Of a DNA stretch of 64,000 nucleotides, positions 24,901 to 34,524 are shown in pieces. The notes below the pieces were generated by a model. It ran no database searches. It saw only the letters and a list, made by a program, of their open reading frames with translations, and was not told where the DNA came from. The position numbers and the translations under genes are program-made. Source of the DNA: Chaunax sp. Z400 (taxonomy: Eukaryota > Chordata > Actinopteri > Lophiiformes > Chaunacidae); the NCBI GenBank assembly GCA_037577475.1, contig CM075206.1, positions 10,508,401 to 10,572,400 of the forward strand, in the 5' to 3' direction. How positions within the stretch are numbered: position 1 is the first letter of the stretch; each line of letters begins with the position of its first letter.

Positions 24901-27900
24901 TGTGGGAAATTCAGTTTTTCATTTAGGTTTGGGTTGCAAAAAGCTCCAAATTATAAAGTGCCGTTACAATAGAGTATGGTCTTAAACAGCTAATATAAGA
25001 GCATTAGGGCTGGTAACATACACAGATCAGTTTTAAGCTCCAAACATGTTCCTATTTCATTTTAATTCTAAATGAACTGTCTAGACTCATCCCTTTAGAG
25101 ACCAGCCCAGGTTCATCATTAACTCACTTGCTCAGTCAGTCTTTTCTGTCTTTCACCTGTTTCTGTGATGAACCAGAGACACAGACAGATAAACCCGCAA
25201 TCTTAATTATATTAAGAGAGACAAAAAAAAAAAAACATTTATGTGGTATACGTCACCCCAAAAACATGAATATTGCAGCAGGTGCTCTGCAGCATTCAGA
25301 CTCAGTGCTGTATGTCCACTTTGTGCACTCAGTGCACACATATACAGGCTGTGTGTGTGTGTGTGTGTGTGTTAATGTCTAGATGTAGGCCAGAAGCAGA
25401 GAGGTGATTACTGAGCTGATGAGATTATGCTCTGTCTATGGTATTAGTTGATTAGTAGACTTATCGGAGGATTATGGGGCTTTTGGCTTTCACTGATAGA
25501 GCAAAACAGGAAGGCAGGCAAAGATGAAAGTCACTCTGATGTCATTATTTTCTTCTGAAAAGCTGAGGCCGGATTTTTTTTTTTCCATTATCATTTAATT
25601 GTGGCCTGATAAGTTTAAAAGCAAAATATGAGTCTTCCATTTCAAACGGCAACATGTTTTTTTATTCACACACGGTAAACAGAGAAGCTTCCACCTCAGG
25701 GTCATCGTCCGTGGGTCCAGTCTCTGTAAACCCTCCTTTCGACTCGTCCTCTCCAAACACCGGTGAGCAGAGGAGCTTCTCTCCTCTCCATAACCCTGGC
25801 AGCTCCACCGGTCCTCCCACACCTTCCTCTTTTTGTCCCTCTCTCCGATTCAGGGCGAGCGTTCACCTTCTCCTCCCCGCGCACATTCGGCGCTCCCTTC
25901 CTTCCCCCATGAATAAATTGAACGCATCAGTGTGTTTGAGGACGCGGCGAAAAGGTCTCGTCAAACAAGGAGGACGGCGAGGTGATTCTGGCAGGAGTTT
26001 AACTCGCATTGTGACTCTGGATGTTTTGGCCTGTGGAAAAGGTGTCAGGAGAGCCTGACCCTCATCAGGTGCTGCGTTTAACATCTCAGATGAGGAGAGT
26101 GACATGCAGTGATTGAACTGATTCCTCATTGACAGAAGGTCTCCACCTCCACAGAGCCAGAATGATCTGTGTCTTGGATGTAAATGGCTTTTTCAGTCAT
26201 ATTTGTCTCCCATCCTCCTGATATGTGGAGTGTTTATAGCTGATAAATGTTTAGAAATGAGACAAGGGGCTCTTGGTGTGACTTTATCTTACTCATGCTC
26301 ATCAGCTTCAGTCTTTTTCTTGTGGGCACATCTGCCAAAATGTAAATGAATATCTTATAGGCTAAAATCACTGAGCTGCTGATGGTTTCCGGCATTCAAC
26401 TTGACATCAGTTTTCACCATATGTTTGTGCAGGGCAGGAAAAAACAAGATGAAATTAGGGGCCGTCTCAAAACTACATGCAAAATTGCAGTGAAAGCATT
26501 TAGGATTTTGTCACTGTTTTTTACAGACACTTCAGACCAACTGTAAATTTATCTGAGGAGGAGGTTCGACATACTCGGGACATCTTCTCGCTGTCTTCAC
26601 TAAAAGCTAACAAACACAATTTCGCCAAGCGGGCGCACAAAGGTGTAGCCATCAGCATATAATCCAGTTGCCGTTGCCAAATGCAGGAAGGATGGCTGGA
26701 TAAAAGCAGACGACTCTATCCATGATAAATTACTAAGCTTATGATACCACTGCCCCATCATTGGGGCATGAGGAGATCTGTTATCTTGAACATAACCTGC
26801 CCCAGAGCAGGCTAGGTGTGCAGCCAGCTTAAGTTACCATGGTGATGCACCCCAGAAAGCAGTGAACCACGATCATAAGCTTGAAAACTCAGGATTAAAC
26901 CTGACGTTATCTCGCTAACTCCAAATCCTGCTTCATAGTACAAAAAAAAACATTTAAAAAAACAAGCAATAACAGGTAATATGAACAAATGCAAATATGA
27001 CAAATGATGCTTTCCTACTGTTAAACGAGTTGGAGATACAGGTAGTAGCTTTGCGTTACACCCTTGTTCTTTGCAGATTTAGCATAGAGTGGTCATAGCT
27101 GCAGGCTAACTGTTTAAAATACCCACATTTGGTACAGTGCTGTTAAATCTGAGCACTTCATGGGAAAGTATAACGCTATTGGTTTATAGATACATGGGTA
27201 CATCAATTTCTGTAGTAGTGATAATATTAGCAAAAATTGCTTGAGTGCAAATCGGGGAAAGAAATCAGAATTTTGGACCATGTTGGCTGGCTGCGTTTGC
27301 TCCCTGGCTGTATCACTGCATGCAAGATAAATATCCAATCTGCACAGTCAATTTGCTGAGTCATGCTCTGATTGCTTTCAAATACCTTGCGGGTCCAGGG
27401 GAATAATTAAGAAACAGTTTCCTGTCCCGCTGAGGTTTATTCACCTATTTGTTTATTTCTGGCGCTGAAGTAGAGCAGCTGTGTTATTTTGATAGATTTC
27501 ACATCTGCTTTTTATATTTTTTTAATTGGAAGTGTCTCAAACGTATAGCCCAAAAGTCTTATATATTATTATTAACTGCAAATAAGGAATGTAGTGCGGA
27601 ACAAAAATCACACTAATCCTTGATCATTTTGCAATGCAGAAAAGAAACAAGATTAATTGCTTGAAGGATTCACCTTTTTAAGAATAGCTTAAGACGGACG
27701 TTTTAACCTCCAGATACCCAAAGACATCTACATTCTGCTGCATTCCTCGTCTACTCTTGTAATGTTATTCACTCTTTTGCATTTCAGTGAAACTGCTGTG
27801 TTCTCTGCAGTTTTCTGATGCATACAAAGAAGTGCACTTTAAAGTTTTCAAGTTGAAAAAGCGTCGCACTCTGCCTGTCGGAAATGGTTCAATTACCAAC

Positions 27901-30642
27901 TCTAATAGTGGAATGGAAAAGGGACAAGAATGCTGGGTTTTTTTTTGTTGTTTTTTTTCTTTTTTACTTGGACCCATTTTTATGTATTTTGTTATTTGCT
28001 ATGTCACACACAAACACACTCTTCTCTCTCTCTCTCTCTCTCTCTCTCGCTCTCTCTGTGCGTTCCATTGCGCTCCACAGTTTAGTGCAGCTGCATTAGC
28101 AATTCTAATGGGATGGAGCACTGTTCTTGGTTTGATCGGCTGGGAGTGATACGAGGGGATTTTACAGAGAGGGAGCAAGTATCAAAGGGACGGGGACAAG
28201 ATGATAGGAGAACAGGATGATAACACTATCTCATCTGCAACAGACCATGAGAAATAAAGTAGATGTAGATGCAAAAAACCGGATCCCATGAAAGATTCAT
28301 TACAGACAGGTAAAACTGAGTTCAACTGTTTTAGTCTTCCTCTGGTGGATGCCTGGAAGGTTTTTTATTTTAATCCAATTCATAAGGGTACATTACTGGA
28401 AAATGAAAATTAACTGACCCAATCTTTAAGCTGCGTTGGTCTGATCTATTATCCGTTCCACTGTATTGTTTCCTCTGTGGCTGCTTTGCTACACAAAAGA
28501 CACAAAGCTGGATGTCAGCAGCCTGACATGATCTGGAATTTGTGGTCCACGCAGCCTGACTTTCTCTGGTTACAGCTGTTACTGGGACGCCATCTGTGTT
28601 GTCGCACTGTGTGAAAGGGAGTTACAGACAGGTGTGTGTTTGTGTCTCTACATGCATGCTAGAATCGCTGCTTGTATGTCCAGGTCAGCCATTGTATCTG
28701 TGAGTGTGTGTGTGTGTGTGTCTGTGTGTGCCCTCCCTGCCTGTCCTATCTGCTCCAGCCCAGCAGCTGCCATCCCAGGCCAGATAGGATGACATGACCT
28801 TCCCTGGTAATGAAAAGGCATTGACAAATCACTGTCTGCCTCTCTCTTCTGGGACAGGAGAGGAAGGGGGGGGGGGGATGCTGACACCATCCTCTCTCTG
28901 TTTTTACTACGTTTCTTTTCTGGGCTAGTGTGTCTGCATTTGTGTTTCCTGTCCAAAAGAGTGGCTCTCATCAGGGGTCTGGCATTGCACAAAAATCGCT
29001 GCTGTTTATGGCTGAGGAGATGATGAGATCTACTTCAGCCTCTCTCTCTGCACTGGGCTTCCTGCCTCTTTTTTTTTTTTTTTTCTCCCAGCCCAAATTG
29101 GCCTTGGTTGAGGGGAGGGATTGGATTGGCAAAGATGTGAGAAGGATATGCCTGATTGCACACCAGTTGTTTCAGCAATCTATTAAGGACAACGTGGAGG
29201 GGAGAGAAAGTGTCCCCCCCCCCCTTTTTTTGTTTTTAGTTGACCTGGTCTGAGTTGCATTTAAAACCTTTAATTGAAGCCTTATCTCATTTTTTCTTTA
29301 TTTCAGGAAGTGGTGGAAGAGAAAGACTAGCAGACAGAGGTGTGTATGTATGACTCACCTATTACTGCAGGTGCCGTTTTGTTCTCATCCTCACACCCAC
29401 ACTAACCCCCTCGGTGCTTCCTCCTGCATGCTGTTCCCTCAACTCACACAGGAAAGCGTTTTTTTCTTGTGTCTTTCATTCTCGTTGTCCTTCCTTACTT
29501 GCCCATCATTTCTCCTCACGCACATTTGTGTTTTTAACCAGACCTCCATCTCTGGGGTTCTGCCACACACCTGCCACTTGACATTGATTATCAGGCTGCC
29601 CGGGTCATATTTTATGTTTTATATCGTTGGCAGTGCGACTTCTTGTCTGAGTCGATTTTGTCAATATGGAAGCTCATAGAAAACAGTTTTGAATTGTAAC
29701 TTATGCATCTCATTTAAATTAACCCCTAATAAATGGATTTAAAATGTCTTGACATGCAGCTATGTTTCTGTGCCGGTATTAGTAGGAACCACATCTGCTC
29801 AGAGTTGGTGGCAGTGTTGCACCTCCTGAAATATTCAGCAGTGGCCACTTCCCCCTTGTTTGGTGCATGATCAGCATGATGCCAGCCACTTTATCCTCAA
29901 CCTACCTCGCCGTGCACATCTCCAAACAGCATTCTAATATTTTATTAATGGTCTCACAGTTGCACACAACGGCCCACCACCCACAAGTATCCATTACTCC
30001 CTCTTGGTGGCGTTAACTATTGTGAACTGCGGGACTAATTGGCCCTATTAATTAAAATTAAGGTGGTGAGAGAGGGAGGGGGGAAAGATTGGAGACAGAA
30101 AGATGACAGTGTAAATATCTCTGAAATGAAGTTGATTATTTGAAGTGAAAGGTTGATTTGCCTTTATGTTTGTTGCCATTCATTAATTTAAGTTTTATAT
30201 TTCTGTATGACATGAGAACCACCTACATCAGAGCTTCAAGAATGCCTTTGATTATTCTTAGTCATTTGTTTATGTGTATAGATCCATAGATATATTTATA
30301 TACATGTCAGCATGGACAGTAGCTAAGCAACAGTTGCACCTTGAATATTTTGTCTAAGAAAACAGCACATATTGCTTTTGATTCAAGGCCCAGTTAAAAA
30401 GAAACACACATTTATTTCAGGCAGCTAAAAAAAAAAGAAGTGCTCCATTGATTCTTCCTAAATCTTTTTTTTTTTTTTTTTTCACAGGAAGTGGCCTGAC
30501 AATGACTTTCATCCCTCGAGCACAGACGTTCCCCAGCTTTCTGTCTGATGAGCCAGAACAGGAGGGGAGCCAGCAGCAAGAAGAGGCGCCATCGCCCTCT
30601 ACTGGCTGTGAATCCAGTTGCAGCTTGAGACCCCTTCAATGA
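12249..30642 (+). CDS. dok6: Docking protein 6 (Dok-6) gene, coding exons 2-8 (5' partial)
   Basis: Seven exons (12249-12356, 16569-16683, 20521-20640, 22151-22340, 22691-22829, 23898-24003, 30488-30642) join in frame into 310 residues plus stop. With a missing first exon of about 22 residues the protein would be about 332 aa, against 331 as I recall for human DOK6. Numbering below assumes that exon. The PH domain ends around residue 110 (exons 2-4), the IRS-type PTB domain lies in exons 4-6, and the divergent tail in exons 7-8. Motifs such as IFRRCWLVFKKASSKGP, NDISLGEPDLLAAGVQREQN and MPTPNLDIYGECTMQITHEN match DOK6 better than DOK4 or DOK5. Dok-6 is a cytoplasmic adaptor that binds phosphotyrosines of RET and TrkC through its PTB domain and promotes neurite outgrowth. 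Exon 1 and the promoter lie left of the window or were not recognised; intron 1 is therefore longer than 12 kb. Family assignment is by memory but very strong. Confidence 0.95.
12412..12730 (+). mobile_element. Dispersed element with ACCTCCGCC terminal inverted repeats
   Basis: The left edge ACCTCCGCCAAGGCAG is answered at the right by CCATGGCAGAGGT, an imperfect inverted repeat. The body includes cctggatccagac, caccaaaatctaatca and aatttcatcaaaatccgt. I recognise this as a non-autonomous repeat common in teleosts. A second copy is at 53641-53922. Confidence 0.6.
12745..12877. repeat. Minisatellite, about 4 units of about 33 bp
   Basis: Four near-identical units carrying the word cccatttgaacaataaca separated by acgacaacatt-type spacers. 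All reverse frames stay open (Val/Ile-rich) because the unit is close to a multiple of three. It directly follows the element ending at 12730. Confidence 0.85.
12889..13290 (+). mobile_element. MITE copy 1, left end missing
   Basis: Shares long similarity, in order, with 17763-18184: atagtacc, caatata, caataaaaaaa, tgtttgagtgtggcagcc, ggtggtactaaaaaagtagt, and the right end gagccggtactacgcagtgg ending gcggct. The left terminal repeat present in copy 2 is absent here. Confidence 0.7.
13344..13359. repeat. 16-bp perfect palindrome
   Basis: TGAATCTGCAGATTCA, no loop. Function unknown. Confidence 0.7.
13640..13745 (+). repeat. Teleost dispersed repeat fragment (TAATC-rich)
   Basis: The run attcgattagttgaccaaca, then aaaactaattattgttgact and ttcttgattaatc, matches a repeat I remember from many fish genomes, as at 48470. 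Confidence 0.45.
15235..15395 (+). repeat. Teleost dispersed repeat fragment (ccccagaggatgaat type)
   Basis: Contains ccccagaggatgaatcataa, gtgatcccctgagtttttct and gtagcactaccacc, which match a repeat very common in fish introns as I recall it. A 7-bp stem CCAACGC/GCGTTGG lies near its left edge. Confidence 0.55.
16569..16683 (+). CDS. dok6: dok6 coding exon 3 (PH domain, middle)
   Basis: Acceptor ctcttcag, donor gtgcgt. 115 nt, enters in phase 0 and leaves with one base of a split Glu codon. Encodes TTELHNIKNITRMPRETKK and then AVAIIFCDDTSKTFSCES, the PH-domain core. Confidence 0.95.
17640..18412 (+). mobile_element. LINE-type (L2/Maui-like) fragment, interrupted by a MITE
   Basis: Begins with a (CATC)n run, then attgtctatcaccgcttatc, ggtcacggggggtttggaac and cccagctgtctttgggtggg. 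After the inserted MITE it resumes with caaacaaccattcatgctca, tgcatgtttttggagtgtgg, gggagaacatgcaaactcaa and ends tgctaaccgccccacc. This order is that of a teleost LINE 3' region I remember as Maui/L2-like; the class name is tentative. Confidence 0.6.
17763..18184 (+). mobile_element. MITE copy 2, both terminal inverted repeats present
   Basis: Left end AGCCGTATTTCCACTGCATT, right end (reversed) AGCCCCATTTCCACTGTGTA; similarity continues through GTAyCGGCTC. 422 bp, no coding capacity. The type resembles non-autonomous hAT- or Harbinger-class elements; no clear target-site duplication was seen. Confidence 0.7.
18924..18960. repeat. (CA)n microsatellite
   Basis: About 18 CA units with one TA interruption. 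Confidence 0.95.
20521..20640 (+). CDS. dok6: dok6 coding exon 4 (PH domain C-terminal helix and linker)
   Basis: Acceptor ggatgtgcag, donor gtgagt. 120 nt, phase 1 to 1. Encodes ELDAEEWCKLLCVECLGSR, the PH C-terminal helix with its conserved Trp, then the linker NDISLGEPDLLAAGVQREQN. Confidence 0.95.
20641..22150 (+). other. dok6: dok6 intron 4
   Basis: No recognisable feature beyond short mononucleotide runs. Confidence 0.75.
22151..22340 (+). CDS. dok6: dok6 coding exon 5 (PTB domain, N-terminal part)
   Basis: Acceptor atcattccag. The donor is the first GT of a (GT)11 run. 190 nt, phase 1 to 2. Encodes ERFNVYLMPTPNLDIYGEC and then LSSLRRYGRDSTWFTFESG, with the RRYG phosphotyrosine-binding signature of IRS-type PTB domains. 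Confidence 0.95.
22341..22362 (+). repeat. dok6: (GT)11 microsatellite forming a splice donor
   Basis: Begins at the first base of dok6 intron 5, so the donor GT is part of the repeat. Confidence 0.95.
22691..22829 (+). CDS. dok6: dok6 coding exon 6 (PTB domain, C-terminal part)
   Basis: Acceptor cctggcgcag, donor gtacat. 139 nt, phase 2 to 0. Encodes MCDTGEGLFTFQTREGEM and then the PTB C-terminal helix HSATLAIAQQHERMMEEMEK. Confidence 0.95.
23370..23410. repeat. (CTTC)n tetranucleotide tract
   Basis: Interrupted CTTC/TTCC repeats, about 40 nt. Confidence 0.85.
23806..23825. repeat. Poly(C)20 tract
   Basis: Twenty consecutive C about 70 nt before dok6 exon 7. Confidence 0.9.
23898..24003 (+). 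CDS. dok6: dok6 coding exon 7 (C-terminal tail)
   Basis: Acceptor ctgttacag, donor gtacac. 106 nt, phase 0 to 1. Encodes LTKSISLPRSAYWQHITH and ends VGDLYSYQ. The junction with exon 6 is shorter than the human tail as I remember it. A 20-nt C run (23806-23825) lies about 70 nt upstream of the acceptor. Confidence 0.92.
25351..25372. repeat. (GT)11 microsatellite
   Basis: Pure GT run in dok6 intron 7. Confidence 0.95.
28024..28048. repeat. (CT)n microsatellite
   Basis: CT run of about 12 units. Confidence 0.92.
29307..29339 (+). CDS. dok6: Candidate 33-nt cassette microexon of dok6
   Basis: Acceptor tttatttcag and donor gtgtgt bracket 33 nt. It enters with the two bases needed after exon 7 and leaves with one base, so inclusion keeps frame and would insert 11 residues starting GSGGRERLADR before exon 8. 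Both this segment and exon 8 start GAAGTGG. No transcript evidence is available; it could be a chance splice-like match. Confidence 0.3.
30488..30642 (+). CDS. dok6: dok6 coding exon 8 (C-terminus and stop)
   Basis: A T-rich tract and ttcacag precede 30488. 155 nt, enters in phase 1 and ends in TGA at 30640-30642. Encodes FIPRAQTFPSFLSDEPEQ and then a Glu/Gln/Ser-rich end CSLRPLQ. The RAQTFPS motif matches the Dok-6 tail; the last 30 residues diverge from human. Confidence 0.9.
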
Positions 30643-32022
30643 CAGAGAACTGTTCCAGTAAACCTGGACACTTCACCCAATTCTGTAGAAAGAATGTAGA
30701 ACTATGTATAGTGTCACGTGTAATATATAATTTCTTGGTGAATAATAGTGTCAACTGTAGCGTGAGAGGTACATGAGAAGGATCCTGATTCTTTTGTATG
30801 ATGTGTGACGGCAGCATTACCATCACAGATTGCACCAAAAATCCTACTCGTGTGATTTTTAAAGTGTTTTATGTTGTCATTATGCCGTTAAAGCCAGCAG
30901 GGCCCCTTCTTAAATCACTGCACTACACTTTTACCAGAGGTTAGAGATACTCAGACACCAAGTTCCACAGTAGAACAATGCTAAAAAGAAAAAAAAGAAA
31001 AAGGCCTTTGTTCTGGATGAAGCGACACCTCGCTCAATCCAACGAGGTCCCACATTTCAAGCGAAACTCCAGCATTTTTGACACATAATCCTCCCACACT
31101 TACTTTACTTCTCTCCCACTCAAGAATGTGAAATTGATCAATGCCTTACACAAAAACCGCTCGACTTTGATAGTAGTGATGAATCAGCAAAAAGCCCTAA
31201 TTGGTTACAACCATCAAATGGAAAAAGCCTTTAAAAAAAAGTGCTTTAAGGGTATAGGAGAGGACTGTCATGTGGGAAATGATAGAATGCAACCTTCCTT
31301 TAAGTGCCAACCCGAGCAATTTGCTTCTAATGGCTTCCTGCTCCAGCCCCATATACAGTATGATATAGCTGGTTCATTAGAAAGAGGAAAGAGGAGCTGT
31401 TGACCGGGCAAGTTATGCAAAGCAGGAGTAAAGTAAGTAAAATGTCATGTTTATATACAATTTTTTTTTTTTTTAAATTAGCTTCAGTATGTTTTACTGA
31501 AAATCTGTGCTCAGTAAAATATACAAAAGCAGGTGAAAGTCAGCAGGAATTGAAAATTTAAGAAGCAAATTTGTTTTGGATGAAAACATTGATAACACTG
31601 TCATGTCTTTACCATAAATATGCTAACAAAGCCAGCAGGTAGTTTGGGTTAGCACAAACACTGGGAACACTTAGCCAGACTCTGTCTGAAGCTAAAAAGA
31701 AGTAGTAATCAATAAAAACAAGTATCAATATCCTCATTTAACTGTAAAAAAAAAAAAATAAAGGAAAAAAAAGTGCATTTTCAAAAATGTTGAACTAATC
31801 CTTTAAAAACTGATCCAGTGATTGATCCCATAGTGCAACTTAAACCACATTTCCAACCCAGCAGCCTGACAGCTACCATATTTTTATCGTCTGATATCTT
31901 ATTTTCTTGTTTTCCATCCATTAGCAACAGTTTGATCTACTGTAGAAATTACACGAATGATCATTCTCACTAAAATAGCCAAAATCATCAGAAAACATAT
32001 ATCAGTGGATCATTTTCTTTAG

Positions 32023-32108
32023 GATGCAGGTTTGGAAATTCCACCGCCGTGACGATGATGTTCACTGCGTTGTCCTCCTCAAGTGCCTTCCGACACAGAC
32101 CATAGAGT
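32023..32108 (+). other. Exon-like segment in the dok6 3' region
   Basis: Acceptor-like cattttctttag and a consensus donor gtgagt flank 86 nt. One forward frame is open (it begins MQVWKFHRRDDDVHCVVLLK). The reverse strand is also open here for about 40 codons. Phases do not allow joining in frame to the segment at 32367. Function unknown. Confidence 0.2.
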
Positions 32109-32366
32109 GTGAGTCACCAAAGCATCGTCTTTGGGCTTTGAGTTTACCATTGTGGGCTGAATTTAACTCTGGACCTTCAAAAACATTTAGAAAGGTCTTA
32201 AGTTTCTCTCACACACTGCTGACCCAGCTGTCAAATCCTATGCCACACCTGAAACCACAGCTTTTGGAAGGTTGAGAATAACACTCCTTAACTCTGTGGT
32301 TGTCAGACACACTTATTTATCTCTTTAGATATTCGTATTAAAAGTGGTCCTCCTTTTCGTTTACAG

Positions 32367-32447
32367 GCGGATGATAAAGAAAACAAACAGAGCTCTCAAA
32401 TACAGAAATTCCTGGAAAAGCTTAGAAATCAGAAAGGATTCCGATGA
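32367..32447 (+). CDS. Orphan terminal-exon-like segment, 26 residues plus stop
   Basis: A good acceptor (cctccttttcgtttacag) precedes an open 81-nt segment in phase 0 that ends in TGA and encodes ADDKENKQSSQIQKFLEKL followed by RNQKGFR, a charged helix-like peptide. I do not recognise it. It lies 1.7 kb after the dok6 stop. No upstream exon in matching phase could be identified, so it may be an alternative dok6 end, the end of an unseen gene, or chance. Confidence 0.3.
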   Translation, partial: ADDKENKQSSQIQKFLEKLRNQKGFR

Positions 32448-33006
32448 CAATCAGTTTGAGGCAGCAAAGCAGTCAGTTTAATGTCAAACTGAATCACTTT
32501 TTATTATTCTTTAAAGAAATAGATTCCTGTAGATTTGGAGCTACAAGCTGAAGCACTTATTTTGTGTTGTTAAGACTTAGTCACTTTACTCTGTATATTG
32601 TATTTAAAAGAGCTCAACCTCCGTATTACTTTGAGCTTCAAACAAAGTGCCCATCTACAATGTGTCTGCATTATAGCCCATAGTAGTGTAGAAAGTTATC
32701 TGGCCACATCTGCCCTAGTCGTCTTGAGTCTTAGCTCATAAATAAATAAATGTATTAGAGCTGTACTGAGAATGGACAAAAATTCCAGTTAACTGTTTTT
32801 ATCATTTGCAGTTTTTGTTGTTTATTTGTTTATAGGTATGATGTGTTGTCATGGTATCCGTTACTATATTGTTGTGTCTGTGTCCACCATGGTTCGTATT
32901 CTGTTCCCGTCAGATTATATGTTAATAGCACTTTGATCACATTGAGCAGTAGGACTACAGTTTTCACTAAATGTACATATGTAATGTTTTTGATGATAAA
33001 AAGGGT

Positions 33007-33012
33007 AATAAA
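33007..33012 (+). terminator. Candidate polyadenylation signal (dok6 or orphan exon)
   Basis: Canonical AATAAA followed by a T/G-rich stretch (tgtactagcatgttttgttt) within 40 nt, a reasonable cleavage context. Alternative AATAAA copies lie at 32741-32750. Confidence 0.45.
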
Positions 33013-33069
33013 TTGAATGTTCTATCATGTACTAGCATGTTTTGTTTGAATTCCAGGTCAGTAACATTG

Positions 33070-33180
33070 AGTTAAAGGCCAGCAGCCAGTTAGCTTAGCT
33101 TTAGCACAATGTCTAGTATCAGCTAAACAACTAGCATGGGTCTTTCCAAAGGTAATAAAATACACCTTCCAGCACTTTTA
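33070..33180 (+). repeat. Teleost dispersed repeat (gccagttagcttagc type)
   Basis: Contains gccagcagccagttagctta, ctagcatgggtctttccaaa and taataaaatacaccttccag, which match a repeat I remember as very common in fish noncoding DNA. Confidence 0.55.
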
Positions 33181-33235
33181 AAGTAACACTGAAAAACAAA
33201 ACAAAACATTTAACCAAACAAGATTCAAACAAGCA

Positions 33236-33300
33236 AGAGAAACAGTCATTGTAAATTTCCCCACTGTGGGACTAATAAAGGGATATCTTATCTTATCTTA
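33236..33300 (+). mobile_element. LINE 3'-end fragment with TATCT tail
   Basis: The words aatttccccactgtgggact and aataaagg followed by tandem TATCT copies look like the 3' end of a CR1/L2-type retroposon tail of fishes. Class by memory. Confidence 0.5.
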
Positions 33301-34398
33301 TGACTCTGTTCCCTCTTACATCACAGAAAGAAACAAGGTGGTTATGACTGGTTTATTAATACCGCATGGAGTGATTTGCAGTCATACATATCAGTTTCAG
33401 TATTACTGTTCACCCTATCAGTATCAGTCGAATGTATTGTTGCAGCTTCTACTGTTTTGCCCATGACAGCAGGAGGTAGAAGGCAAAAACTTGTGATCGC
33501 AGACTATTATACTGTCCCTTTTATGTTCCGCATTTCTAGCTTGTCCACATGTGTCTTGTTTCCTTGCAGGATAGCCTGCATGTCCATTACTGGCTCTGCC
33601 ATTGCCTCCATTTCTATGGAGATAAATCAATCACATAAATAACCCACACGTTAACAGTACAAACCTTAAATACAGATTTACAGGAGCGCATAGGCAGCCT
33701 TAGACATCGTAATAAAGAGAACTTGGAAAACATGTAACATTCATCAATAAACAGTAGATAGACACGATCATGAACACAAGAGTAGCTAATTAGAGTTAAG
33801 CTTGCATAATAAGAGTGTGCTGTAACCAGAATGCAGCCATCCTTGACGGAGAGATCTTTGGGGGGGGAAGCAGCAGTCTCAAGTGATGAAACAGTGCTGA
33901 GTGACTGCTTTTCTTTTCCGTAAGATGATTAGACGCCATTGTCAGGCTTTGAATGGAAACCAGGAGGGATGAAAGTGAAAGGAGACCAATTACACAGGCT
34001 TTTGTCAATCGTTTTAGTCTGCAGTTAGGGGTGTGAAAAGCGTGATTATACAGGCTTTTGTCTGCTCTTCCTGCATGACTGTCAAATATTGTTTTGCCCA
34101 AAACAAATATTTTCTGAACAGTAATTATGACGTACATACTACGCTTAATTAGTGGGAGCATGGTTTGACTAAAAGGGCTTCCTTAGACTTACATGAGCTC
34201 CAGCTTGTCAACTCATTTCAAACCACAGTATATATATATTAATCATTGTCAGCTTGATCCTGGCATCTTAAAAAAAAAAAAAAAGAAGAATTCAAAAAAA
34301 GCATGTGTTGTTTTTACACATATATACATTAATCTGAGAAAAACTGAGGGCACACTGACAGCTGTGACAGATAAAACCTAGATCACATCTAGGCCTGC

Positions 34399-34524
34399 TC
34401 ATTTATATTGAGGATGACTGTTTCTGTGTGACCGGACAGTTTGTAGGTTGACATAAACTGGGCACTTTCTTATCTGCCTGGATTTCTTCCGGGGACACAC
34501 AAGGATGTTCTCATAGAAGTTTGG
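34399..34524 (-). CDS. cd226: cd226 coding exon 6 (tyrosine-motif tail and stop)
   Basis: Acceptor cattcacag; TGA at 34401-34399. 126 nt, phase 0. Encodes PNFYENILVCPRKKSRQIRK and then CPVYVNLQTVRSHRNSHPQY. The two motifs YENI and YVNL fit the YxN pattern of Grb2-type SH2 ligands and correspond to the IYVNY motif I recall in human CD226. Confidence 0.78.
   Translation of the reverse strand, partial: PNFYENILVCPRKKSRQIRKCPVYVNLQTVRSHRNSHPQYK

Larger units (their letters stand above)
24004..30487 (+). other. dok6: dok6 intron 7
   Basis: 6.5 kb with a (GT)11 run (25351-25372), a CT run (28024-28048), a TG run (28704-28720), G and T homopolymers and the candidate microexon at 29307. No other gene recognised. 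Confidence 0.75.
30643..33012 (+). other. dok6: dok6 3' untranslated region (probable)
   Basis: AT-rich, noncoding in the dok6 frame. AATAAA occurs at 32741-32750 (twice, overlapping) and 33007-33012; the last is taken as the likely end. It contains two exon-like segments (32023-32108 and 32367-32447) described separately, so part of it might belong to another transcript. An old dispersed-repeat-like stretch with TTAGC-rich words lies near 31620-31800. Confidence 0.5.
33013..34398. other. Intergenic region between dok6 and cd226
   Basis: The two genes converge here. Old dispersed repeats lie at 33070-33180 and 33236-33300; the rest is AT-rich with no gene seen. The cd226 polyadenylation site should lie in its right part; no clear hexamer was found. 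Confidence 0.65.

Noticed and set aside
32020..32115. Reverse-strand peptide LYGLCRKALEEDNAVNII as an exon of a minus-strand gene
   Set aside because: No acceptor in the required place on the minus strand, while both splice sites fit the plus strand.
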